A DNA stretch of 6,980 bases, taken from the NCBI RefSeq assembly GCF_901873365.1, contig NZ_CABFLM010000095.1, forward strand, positions 1-6,980. The letters are read 5' to 3'. The notes below the pieces were generated by a model. The model saw only the letters and a program-made list of their open reading frames with translations. It did no database searches and was not told the DNA's origin. Positions 1 through 5,752 of this stretch are shown here, one piece after another. Origin of the DNA: an uncultured Aggregatibacter sp. (lineage in GTDB: Bacteria > Pseudomonadota > Gammaproteobacteria > Enterobacterales > Pasteurellaceae). Numbering within the stretch: position 1 is the stretch's first letter; each line of letters opens with the position of its first letter. A program made the position numbers and the translations under genes.

Positions 1-12
1 ACTTAAAGTTAT

Positions 13-237
13 CTATGGCATAATAAAGTAATAATCAAGTAGATATATAGCAATTAATAAAAGACCAAGCATCATTCCTAAAATGCCAGTTTTTATAAAT
101 CTACGTGGTATCTCTAAATCTTGTTCTTGTTTGTTTTGATGTGCATTGGTCTCTCTAACAAAGAGCATTTTTCCTATCATTGCAAAAATTCCTCCGGATA
201 CAAGCATAAATAAACCAAAATATAAACTTATATTCAT
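13..237 (-). CDS. Small two-helix membrane protein (74 aa), last gene of the small-gene array
   Basis: I do not recognise a family. The 74-aa protein has two hydrophobic helices, roughly residues 5-28 and 50-71. A short charged loop with E/Q/K/R residues lies between them, so it is probably an inner-membrane hairpin. The start chosen is the ATG at 237, because GGAGG (244-248) lies 6 nt upstream. An in-frame TTG at 243 would sit right against that ribosome site. It is the most downstream of five minus-strand small genes in the window. The array motif TTAAGTTTTG (266-275) lies 28 nt upstream of the start, farther than in the other genes. A partial copy (1-6) after its TAG stop suggests the array continues leftwards. 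The coding call is good; the function is unknown. Confidence 0.72.
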   Translation of the reverse strand: MNISLYFGLFMLVSGGIFAMIGKMLFVRETNAHQNKQEQDLEIPRRFIKTGILGMMLGLLLIAIYLLDYYFIMP

Positions 238-271
238 AAACAACCTCCTATCTATATTCTATGTGCAAAAC

Positions 272-388
272 TTAAGATTTATCAATTTTGCTTTTAAGCT
301 CAATAATCTTCTTTTCTAAAAGATAAACTCTAATCCACAACGAAATTATGCAAAGCCACAATGCCACTAAACTGAATATTTCTACCAT
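272..388 (-). CDS. 38-aa single-pass membrane microprotein
   Basis: This is a short open frame between two array genes. It reads MVEIFSLVALWLCIISLWIR at the N-terminus, followed by a charged tail rich in E and K with a heptad-like L/I pattern. That suggests one membrane helix (residues 4-22) and a short cytoplasmic amphipathic or coiled-coil segment. Support for translation: AAAGGAG (396-402) with good spacing to the ATG at 388, an array motif (406-415) 17 nt upstream of the start, and a TAA stop at 272-274 lying inside the next motif copy, as in two neighbouring genes. The size resembles small membrane regulators of larger complexes, but no homology is claimed. A non-coding spacer is the alternative; the identical gene architecture argues against it. 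Confidence 0.6.
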   Translation of the reverse strand: MVEIFSLVALWLCIISLWIRVYLLEKKIIELKSKIDKS

Positions 389-431
389 CGTTTTTCTCCT
401 TTGTTCAAAACTTAACGTTTAAGATATTCAA

Positions 432-833
432 TTAAAAAATTCTATTTATCAACCATGAAAATAAATTTAGTTCAAAATAAAATGGAATAATCAGAATACA
501 TATTCCGATAAAAAAATTCAGAATCATTACTCCTAATTTTATAGAAAATGCCGCACTTTCTATTTTTAATTTTTCTTCAACAAAATTAATCAAGTGTGTG
601 CTAGGAAGCAAGATAATTGCAGCTGTCACTATTTTGGCTACAAATATAATCATGTTTTTTATACCGCTTTGGAAAGCTTCAAATCCAGTGCCGGGGGCAT
701 CTTTAAAGAAGAAAAACCATGCTCCTCCAAAGATTAAGAGGATAAGTAAATAAGCCGTTATCATCCCCAGAAGAAGATTTGAGTTAATTAAATTCCATAA
801 AGAGTTTTTATCAGACTTGGTTTTTATATCCAT
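432..833 (-). CDS. Small polytopic membrane protein (133 aa)
   Basis: This is the largest gene of the array and I do not recognise its family. The first 18 residues are polar and lysine-containing. Three hydrophobic stretches follow, at about 19-43, 59-80 and 99-127. The linker after the first holds a DAPGTG turn, and a charged EEKLKIE segment precedes the third. The start at 833 is supported by AAGGAG (840-845) 6 nt upstream. An array motif (851-860) lies 17 nt before the start. Its TAA stop at 432 falls short of the next motif (406-415), unlike the tighter junctions of its neighbours. A degenerate Haemophilus-type uptake sequence lies inside it at 550-559. It is probably an inner-membrane protein of unknown function, co-expressed with the other small genes. 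Confidence 0.75.
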   Translation of the reverse strand: MDIKTKSDKNSLWNLINSNLLLGMITAYLLILLIFGGAWFFFFKDAPGTGFEAFQSGIKNMIIFVAKIVTAAIILLPSTHLINFVEEKLKIESAAFSIKLGVMILNFFIGICILIIPFYFELNLFSWLINRIF

Positions 834-856
834 AGTTAGCTCCTTATTGTCAAAAC

Positions 857-1090
857 TTAAGAATTAGTCTTATCTACCGCTCTAAAAAGCAAAGTGTTTA
901 GTCTTGATAAAACGGAATAAACACCCGATACACAAATTATTAAAAATATAACTTTAACGATAACAATACCAATAACGTTATCTCCATTTAGGATTGGGCT
1001 TATCCATTTTACTATCTCAATAGCTAGTCCCACTGATACCAAAAAAAACATTAAATTAGATGTAATGAAAGAGAAATTTTTGAATTCCAT
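857..1090 (-). CDS. Small two-helix membrane protein (77 aa)
   Basis: I do not recognise a family. Two hydrophobic helices span about residues 8-32 and 39-62, joined by a short NGDN loop and followed by a basic, polar tail. This predicts a small inner-membrane hairpin. The start at 1090 has AGGA (1097-1100) 6 nt upstream. The array motif at 1107-1116 is 16 nt before the start. The TAA stop (857-859) lies within the next motif copy (851-860), so the motif both closes this gene and introduces the next. The gene sits in the same orientation as, and within about 30 nt of, its neighbours, so co-transcription is likely. Confidence 0.72.
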   Translation of the reverse strand: MEFKNFSFITSNLMFFLVSVGLAIEIVKWISPILNGDNVIGIVIVKVIFLIICVSGVYSVLSRLNTLLFRAVDKTNS

Positions 1091-1112
1091 TTAATATCCT
1101 TGTGTGCAAAAC

Positions 1113-1385
1113 TTAATAAAAATAAATACTAATAGCTACTATTAGAACCAAGCTTAGAATAATCCACTTTAAAATAGCTGAATTTGTTTTTTTAGAGGGA
1201 AGATTTTCTTCATCAGCTTTTCCAACCTTAAAGGCTGTCATTTCATGTCCGAGGTAGCTAAATATCAAATTTCCACTTTCATCTTCTCGTAATATTTTAA
1301 GTATGCTTGTTCTGCCATCGACAAAACTAGGGATTGCATATTCAAACCCATTATGAATTATCGTTTTATATTCTTCTTTTACCAT
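1113..1385 (-). CDS. Tail-anchored small protein with soluble N-domain (90 aa), first gene of the array
   Basis: The first ~65 residues are soluble and mixed in charge, with a pattern suggesting beta strands. A single hydrophobic helix follows at about residues 71-89, with almost nothing after it. This is a tail-anchor layout with the N-domain in the cytoplasm. The family is unrecognised. Two ATGs are possible: one at 1391 touches the ribosome site, while the one at 1385 lies 6 nt after GAGGAG (1392-1397) and is preferred. With that start the array motif (1403-1412) is 17 nt upstream, matching the other genes. The stop TAA (1113-1115) lies inside the next motif. It is the promoter-proximal gene, directly behind the promoter/operator region at 1418-1483. 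Confidence 0.72.
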   Translation of the reverse strand: MVKEEYKTIIHNGFEYAIPSFVDGRTSILKILREDESGNLIFSYLGHEMTAFKVGKADEENLPSKKTNSAILKWIILSLVLIVAISIYFY

Positions 1386-1417
1386 TCCCATCTCCTCATA
1401 GTCAAAACTTAAAACTT

Positions 1418-1446
1418 TTTATACTGCCTAGTATTACTAGTCTAAA
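1418..1446 (-). promoter_or_regulatory. Likely promoter of the small-gene array with a palindrome in the spacer
   Basis: On the minus strand TTTAGA (1441-1446) is separated by exactly 17 nt from TATAAA (1418-1423). Transcription would start near 1411, at the first array motif. The spacer holds the perfect inverted repeat CTAGTA-N-TACTAG (1428-1440), a common place for a repressor operator. The promoter assignment rests on consensus matching only. Confidence 0.5.
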
Positions 1447-1462
1447 ATCTTACCCTTCGATA

Positions 1463-1483
1463 GTTTTTAGACTGTCTAAAAAC
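1463..1483. promoter_or_regulatory. Perfect 21-bp palindrome, candidate operator
   Basis: GTTTTTAGAC-T-GTCTAAAAAC is a perfect inverted repeat with 10-bp arms. It lies just upstream of the array promoter. Half-site relatives GTTTCTAGA recur at 1494-1502 and 1563-1571, and an inverted TCTAAAA lies at 1441-1447. It has no T-tract typical of a terminator on either strand beyond its own arms, so a protein-binding operator is preferred. Confidence 0.5.
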
Positions 1484-1636
1484 CTAACTCAAAGTTTCTA
1501 GACTGAATCATAGAGATTTATTCCTGTATCATCATTGATAATCTGTTTTTATCTTCAAGAGAGTTTCTAGATAAAGCTATTAACCTGAAACTAGGGTATT
1601 TAGGATAGGTAGACGTTCACAAAGTTAATAATAAAA

Positions 1637-1921
1637 ATGAAATATTACCTATTTTTTGTTACGGCTATCATAGTCATAAGTTTTAAATCTGTGGCAAATA
1701 TAAGAAATCCGCATGAAGGAGGGATTTGTCATGTTGAGGCTGAATATTTTTATCCAGGAATATGGGAAAAGTATGGAGAAAACGAGCTCATCTGTAACTA
1801 TTGGAAATTTTTAGATGATGAAGATCAAAAAATATTAGAATCACAGTTATTAGAGGATGGCAATGAGTCAGAAATTGATTATGGGGATTACGAAAGTGAA
1901 GATGAAATGTACAATGAATAA
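1637..1921 (+). CDS. Small secreted acidic protein (94 aa)
   Basis: The N-terminus is a typical Sec signal peptide: two early positive/polar residues, a hydrophobic core at about residues 4-16, and a likely cleavage after S-V-A (residue 20). The mature ~74-residue part has two cysteines (C31, C53), which could form a disulfide in the periplasm. Several aromatic residues are present, and the C-terminal third is rich in D and E. No family is recognised. No clear Shine-Dalgarno sequence precedes the ATG; the upstream stretch is simply A-rich, so initiation may be weak. It is divergent from the small membrane-gene array, and both may share the repeat-rich control region at 1418-1600. A periplasmic lipoprotein is unlikely because no lipobox cysteine follows the signal. 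Confidence 0.6.
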   Translation: MKYYLFFVTAIIVISFKSVANIRNPHEGGICHVEAEYFYPGIWEKYGENELICNYWKFLDDEDQKILESQLLEDGNESEIDYGDYESEDEMYNE

Positions 1922-1980
1922 TTTAGCAGTATGGCATTTTTACTACTAATGGCGTGGAATTGCGTGGTGTTAAGATCTGT

Positions 1981-2286
1981 CTAAATATTATTTTTCTCTC
2001 TTGGGGGATATAACTGACGGCTATGAATGACGGTCAAGATTTTAATATGGTCATCAAATTCTTGGTATACAATACGGTAAGATCTAGAAAAAACCTCTCT
2101 TGTACTCATTTGATCAGCCCTAAGTTTCCCACATTTAGGTAACATTCCTATTAAATTGAATTTTTCAACAAGCTCACTATATAGCCTAGTGCCTGTCTCC
2201 GTATGAGAAGTATATTCAATAACATTATCCAAAATCTGAGCTATATTTCTTTTAGCCTTATCTGTAATAACCCAAGGTTTAGCCAT
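1981..2286 (-). CDS. RelE/ParE-family toxin of a type II toxin-antitoxin pair
   Basis: The 101-aa protein has the size and fold pattern of ParE/RelE toxins. A helical hairpin (about residues 6-45) comes first, then a beta-rich C-terminal half with the segment YRIVYQEFDDHIKILTVIHS. This matches the family signature of R-(I/V)-x-Y, an acidic turn, I-x-I/L and a final V-x-H-x-R strand. ParE members poison DNA gyrase and RelE members cleave mRNA on the ribosome. The absence of an obvious RelE catalytic set and the overall pattern favour ParE, but this is not settled. It overlaps its antitoxin by 8 nt (2279-2286), indicating translational coupling. GAGGG (2298-2302) may serve as its ribosome site. 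On an ICE its likely job is to kill or arrest cells that lose the element. Confidence 0.82.
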   Translation of the reverse strand: MAKPWVITDKAKRNIAQILDNVIEYTSHTETGTRLYSELVEKFNLIGMLPKCGKLRADQMSTREVFSRSYRIVYQEFDDHIKILTVIHSRQLYPPREKNNI

Positions 2287-2458
2287 ATGCTACATTACCC
2301 TCTAAAGATTGTAGCTCTTGTTCTTTGCGAGTTAATAATGACTCCATCTCTTGTTTAAATTGCTCCGCTGTACAGTATCTACCATTCGCAGCATCATCAA
2401 GGCCATCTTGAATTTCTTTAGCTAAAAATTCATCGTATCCAGGTTCTTTGAAAATCAT
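2279..2458 (-). CDS. Short antitoxin for the ParE-type toxin (59 aa)
   Basis: The gene lies immediately upstream of the toxin and overlaps it, the standard antitoxin-first order. The start at 2458 is chosen because GGAG (2466-2469) is 7 nt upstream; the longer frame from 2512 has no better signal. The protein begins with a Y-D-E-F-L-x-K-E-I-Q-x-G-L-D-D motif, then a short turn and a long charged helix (about residues 30-52). That resembles the toxin-binding part of PaaA/StbD-like antitoxins. There is no obvious ribbon-helix-helix or other DNA-binding N-domain. Like PaaA2, it may therefore neutralise its partner without repressing its own promoter. Function is inferred from context plus this motif. 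Confidence 0.72.
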   Translation of the reverse strand: MIFKEPGYDEFLAKEIQDGLDDAANGRYCTAEQFKQEMESLLTRKEQELQSLEGNVAYG

Positions 2459-2523
2459 AAATTTTCTCCATAAATAGGAACTAGTAGGGTGATGATACAC
2501 CAAAAAAGCCAAAAGGTTAAGGG

Positions 2524-2628
2524 AATCCCTAACGGGATTAAGGGTAATGCCATAAAGGTAACCTTTCCCAAGGGAAAGGTCTTATCTGAAAAGGCTAAAA
2601 GGCTTTTTCAAAAGGGCTAAATGGCATT
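2524..2628. other. Palindrome-dense intergenic region upstream of traI (candidate oriT)
   Basis: About 105 bp holds nested inverted repeats. AATCCC/GGGATT with a TAAC loop spans 2524-2539. ACCTTTCCC/GGGAAAGGT with a 2-nt centre spans 2561-2580. GAAAAGGCT/GGCTTTTTC with a 4-nt loop (two wobble pairs) spans 2588-2609. An outer pair AATGCCAT (2546-2553) / ATGGCATT (2621-2628) encloses the last two. No long open frame crosses it. Its place beside a relaxase gene and its inverted repeats are what a transfer origin would look like; a nick site cannot be identified by eye. A terminator pair or toxin-antitoxin control region is the alternative. Confidence 0.4.
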
Positions 2629-2654
2629 GACATCTATCTTCGATTCATAATTAT
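2627..2654 (+). promoter_or_regulatory. Possible traI-int promoter
   Basis: A perfect -35 hexamer TTGACA (2627-2632) is followed after 16 nt by AATTAT (2649-2654), a 4-of-6 match to the -10 consensus. The start would be near 2661, about 55 nt before traI. The -35 box overlaps the right arm of the outer inverted repeat (2621-2628), so binding there could control the promoter. The -10 box is weak. Confidence 0.4.
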
Positions 2655-2715
2655 TTATTCATTGAGATGATTGCATAAATCGATATCCTTTTAGAAAAAT
2701 AGCGAGTTTTAGGAA

Positions 2716-4629
2716 ATGTTTTCATCTATTTTTAATAAATTAAGAGGGAAAAAACAAGATTCCCTAGATATCAGACTGAATTTACAAGATCTTAATTTAT
2801 CTCAACCAAAAGCAGATAATGATGGTTGGATAACGCCTTTCCCTGCGTCAAAACTACTTGATACCGAATTACGTCAAAAATACTTAAATTTAATTTGGCA
2901 GCAAGTTTCTATGACGCAAGATATGTTCAATGAATTGTACAAGAAACCGATTGAACGGTATGCGGAAATGGTTCAATTATTACCTGCTTCAGAATCCCAT
3001 CACCATTCACATTTGGGAGGTATGCTTGATCACGGGCTTGAAGTACTTTCATTTGCAGCAAAACTTCGTCAAAGTTATGTGTTACCACAAAATGCAGCAC
3101 CGGAAGAACAATCTAGACAACGAGATGCTTGGACTGCAGCAGTTATTTATGCGGCACTTGTTCATGACATTGGTAAAGTTATTGTCGATATAGAAATTCA
3201 GTTAAAGGACGGTACTCGTTGGTTTCCCTGGAATGGGATTCCAACTCAATCTTATAAATTCAAGTATATCAAAGGTAGAGATTATGAGCTTCACCCTGTA
3301 ACTGGAAGCTATCTAGCCAGTTATCTGATCCCTCATGAGGCATTTGAGTGGTTAGCTGAATATCCAGAAGCCTTCTCATCATTAATGTATGCAATGGCTG
3401 ATCATAAGGATAAGTCAGGGCTACTATCTGAGATAGTACAAAAAGCAGACCAAAACAGTGTCGCTCTTGCATTAGGTGGAGATGTATCTAAACTGGTTCA
3501 GAAACCAGGAACATCTTTTGCAAAACAGCTTGTTATGGCATTACGTCATTTACTGCAGCATAAATTTAAAATTAACACGCCTAAAGGTCCAGCAGATGGT
3601 TGGCTTACAGAAGAAGCATTATGGTTGATGAGTAAACCTACGGCTGATCAAATTCGAGCTTACCTTTTAGAGCAAGGCATTTCAGCTCCGGCAGATAATC
3701 CTAAATTATTTAATGAGATGCAATCACTAGGAATTATTGAAAGCACAACAGATGGGACCGCAATTTGGCATTGCCGAATTAAAGCTGATTCAGGTTGGTG
3801 TCCGCCTAAGGCCTTTTCCTTGTTAAGAATAAGACCCGAGGTTGCATGGGAAAATCTAGACGACAGACCAAGCACATTTTTAGGGCGCGTAGATATTGAA
3901 ACTGATGCATTATTAGACGATGAAAATACTCAAGCTACCATTGAATCAACGATGAGTATTCCTATGGTAGCAGAAAGTGTCAATATTTCGTCACCTGAAA
4001 ATATATCCGCTCAACAATCCTCTAAAAAAGAAGGAGAAATAATAAAAGAATCCGTTGATATGGCAGATTTAGTAATGGATTTGTTCCCTCCAATGGGATC
4101 ACCTGAAAATTCATCAATTGTAGAAGAAACATCGCAGGTAGAGGAGTCTGAACAGTTAGCGGTGGCTTTACCGATTATGGAAGAGGCTACTTCTCAAAGG
4201 AAGTTAGAGAAATCAAAAGAAAGTGTAGTTATTTCCGGTGAAAGTTTTGTTGAATGGCTAAAAGCTGGAATTATTGGGAATACTCTGACTATCAACAATA
4301 CAAGTGCGAAATTACATATCGTTAAAGGTCAACTTTTCCTCGTTACACCTGGTATATTCCAGGTGTTTTTTAATAGTAAAGGCATCACTAATTTTACCAA
4401 AAAGGATATTGAAAGTTTGCAATATAGTTTTCAAGACCTTAAATTACACCGTAAATACCGTCAATCAAATAATGATAGTGTGAATTTTTGGCGTTGTAAG
4501 GTTGTTGGGCCAAGGAAAACTTCTCATTTGATAGGGTATTTAATCGATAAAACCGATTATTTTTTCGGTAATAGAATTCCAATTGATAATTTACATTTAT
4601 CACTTATTGAGGAGAATGACAATGAATAG
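2716..4629 (+). CDS. traI: TraI-type conjugative relaxase, MobH family
   Basis: This 637-aa protein is a full-length ICE relaxase of the TraI/MobH type. It nicks oriT and leads the single strand into the type IV secretion channel. The N-terminal TraI domain (about residues 38-390) carries the hallmark histidine-rich stretch LPASESHHHSHLGG (89-102), followed by MLDHGLEV (103-110), and the HD-like metal motif LVHDIGK (148-154). Later histidines (H193, H207, H230) may complete the metal site. A low-complexity, S/E-rich linker spans about 400-500. The C-terminal TraI_2_C-like domain (about 505-630) starts SGESFVEWLK and ends near GNRIPIDNL. The first residues, MFSSIFNKLRGKK, are typical of this family's start; the preceding AGGA is very close to the ATG, so the ribosome site is not ideal. 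It overlaps the integrase gene by 8 nt at its 3' end. Confidence 0.93.
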   Translation: MFSSIFNKLRGKKQDSLDIRLNLQDLNLSQPKADNDGWITPFPASKLLDTELRQKYLNLIWQQVSMTQDMFNELYKKPIERYAEMVQLLPASESHHHSHLGGMLDHGLEVLSFAAKLRQSYVLPQNAAPEEQSRQRDAWTAAVIYAALVHDIGKVIVDIEIQLKDGTRWFPWNGIPTQSYKFKYIKGRDYELHPVTGSYLASYLIPHEAFEWLAEYPEAFSSLMYAMADHKDKSGLLSEIVQKADQNSVALALGGDVSKLVQKPGTSFAKQLVMALRHLLQHKFKINTPKGPADGWLTEEALWLMSKPTADQIRAYLLEQGISAPADNPKLFNEMQSLGIIESTTDGTAIWHCRIKADSGWCPPKAFSLLRIRPEVAWENLDDRPSTFLGRVDIETDALLDDENTQATIESTMSIPMVAESVNISSPENISAQQSSKKEGEIIKESVDMADLVMDLFPPMGSPENSSIVEETSQVEESEQLAVALPIMEEATSQRKLEKSKESVVISGESFVEWLKAGIIGNTLTINNTSAKLHIVKGQLFLVTPGIFQVFFNSKGITNFTKKDIESLQYSFQDLKLHRKYRQSNNDSVNFWRCKVVGPRKTSHLIGYLIDKTDYFFGNRIPIDNLHLSLIEENDNE

Positions 4630-5532
4630 ACTTACATTTGATACGTTACTTGATAAATTTTTTTATACCGACATTTACGTGTAGATACAGTAAAAAGTTA
4701 TGAGAAAGCAATTAGACAGCTACAACATAATTGCAATGTAAAATTTCCGGATGAAGTATCAGAATTACTGATACTTCAATGGCGTCAAACAGTAGTTGGA
4801 AAATCTATCATTGAGGTGACATGGAATAGTTATGTTCGCCAGCTCAAAACTATCTTTAAATTTGGCATTGAGAAGCAGCTTCTTCCATTTATAAAAAATC
4901 CTTTTGACGGACTGTTTATTAGAGAAGGAAAACGAAAAAGAAAAGTTTACACTTCTTCTGATTTAGATAGACTGAGTTTTGGTATTAAAGAATCAAAACA
5001 CCTCCCGGCAATACTCCGCCCGTTATGGTTCACTCGAGCGATAATCATGACATTTCGTTATACTGCAATTCGTCGCTCTCAATTAAACAAATTAAGAATC
5101 AAGGATATTGATTTAATAAATCAAGTCATCCATATTTCACCAAAAATAAACAAAAATCACGAATATCACACGCTTCCCATCTCAACGACTCTTTACCCAT
5201 ACTTGAATAAATTACTAAATGAATTGAAAAAGCTGAAACAGCCCCCCGAATCCCAATTTTTTAATATCAATCTATTTTCAACAGCGGTTAAACGTAAAGG
5301 GAAAGAAATGACAGCAGATCAAGTAAGTTATTTATTCAAAGTAATATCGAAGTATACAGGGATAATTAGCTCCCCTCATCGCTTTAGACATACAGCTGCA
5401 ACGAATCTTATGAAAAAACCAGAGAATCTTTATGTTGCCAAGCAGCTTTTAGGACATAAAGATATTAAGGTGACGTTAACATATATTGAAGATGATGTTG
5501 AGGTAGTCAGAAAATATACTAATTTGCTATAA
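4622..5532 (+). CDS. int: Tyrosine recombinase (ICE integrase), interrupted by a -1 frame change
   Basis: This is a phage/ICE integrase that would insert the element into, and excise it from, tRNA-Leu. Translation should start at ATG 4622, 7 nt after GAGGAG (4609-4614) and overlapping the traI stop. That frame gives MNRLTFDTLLDKFFY and then terminates at TAG (4682-4684). Shifting -1 at the seven-T run 4658-4664 restores a continuous reading (…YRHLRVDTVKSYEKAI…) to 5532, about 303 residues, a normal length. An SAM-like core-binding domain covers roughly residues 1-100. The catalytic domain carries the Arg of TAIRRSQL (about R151), HRFRH (H253, R256), GHKD (H279) and the nucleophile Tyr in LTYIEDD (Y288). 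A GTG at 4816 is the only later in-frame start, but it would lose the core-binding helices. Either programmed frameshifting, a phase-variable T tract, a mutation or a sequencing error is possible. Confidence 0.88.
4658..4664 (+). other. Seven-T slippery run at the integrase frame change
   Basis: Upstream codons read AAA-TTT-TTT-TAT; the downstream conserved protein is read as TTT-TTA-TAC, one base back. In the downstream frame, stops at 4651 and 4654 immediately precede the run, so the switch must occur within about 4657-4684. One extra U by transcriptional slippage, or a -1 ribosomal slip of the Phe tRNA, would give full-length integrase. Confidence 0.7.
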
Positions 5533-5548
5533 GTTATTAGAACAGTAG

Positions 5549-5676
5549 AAAGCGATTGGCTTAATTTAAGCCATAGTCGCGCGCGAGTGCTAAGTTCATT
5601 TTTGCGTCTAAAGTCTAAAGAAAGGCGAAAATGAACTTATGCCGAGTAGCTTTCGTTAGAAAGCGTAAAGCGATTG
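5549..5676. repeat. Hairpin cluster behind the integrase, bounded by direct repeat AAAGCGATTG
   Basis: A 10-bp direct repeat (5549-5558 and 5667-5676) brackets four palindromes. These are TGGCTTAA-T-TTAAGCCA (5557-5573), TCGCGCGCGA (5577-5586, GC-rich in an AT-rich setting), TAAGTTCATTTT/AAAATGAACTTA (arms 5591-5602 and 5628-5639, extendable by about 3 pairs), and GCTTTC/GAAAGC (5649-5664). The loop of the third holds a tandem GTCTAAA repeat (5606-5619). No gene is visible. A second transfer origin, integrase/excisionase arm sites or a structured RNA are all possible. Confidence 0.55.
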
Positions 5677-5703
5677 TGGGTAAATTTAGACAAGATTTTT
5701 AAT

Positions 5704-5752
5704 GTGGGAAAATTAGGTGTAAAAGGCTTTCCCTTTTGCACAATTTTTCCAC
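5704..5752. repeat. Long imperfect hairpin (about 21 bp stem)
   Basis: Bases 5704-5714 pair with 5742-5752, and after a 2-nt bulge 5717-5726 pair with 5732-5741. The loop CTTTC is 5 nt, and only two wobble pairs occur in about 21. It is the strongest fold in the window. It lies after the integrase on the plus strand and could terminate its transcript, though the T-rich stretch lies inside the stem. It could also be a recombination or replication structure. Confidence 0.6.

Larger units (their letters stand above)
266..1412 (-). repeat. Dispersed 10-bp motif TTAAGTTTTG at each small-gene boundary
   Basis: Exact minus-strand copies of TTAAGTTTTG lie at 1403-1412, 1107-1116, 851-860, 406-415 and 266-275, and a truncated copy lies at 1-6. 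Distances from motif to the next start codon are 17, 16, 17, 17 and 28 nt. Three copies (266-275, 851-860, 1107-1116) contain the TAA stop of the preceding gene. Similarity extends weakly to a loose ACA-AAGGAG-like segment that is the ribosome site. The genes between them are unrelated to each other, so tandem gene duplication does not explain the repeats. Candidate roles: translation-initiation or RNA-binding element, gene-module boundary, or internal promoter element. Confidence 0.8.

Noticed and set aside
266..1412. Integron cassette array with attC sites
   Set aside because: The boundaries are only about 10 conserved bases with no GTTRRRY/RYYYAAC pair and no long palindrome, and no integron integrase is present.
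2930..3193. Open frames at 2930-3193, 3269-3472 and 3660-3875
   Set aside because: They are shadows inside traI, whose frame carries the conserved motifs.
4816..5532. Integrase starting at GTG 4816
   Set aside because: Conserved integrase sequence continues upstream in the same frame to the T run, and a strong ribosome site and ATG exist at 4622.
5591..5640. CRISPR-like repeats
   Set aside because: Only single inverted repeats and one short tandem 7-mer are present; there is no regular repeat-spacer pattern anywhere in the window.
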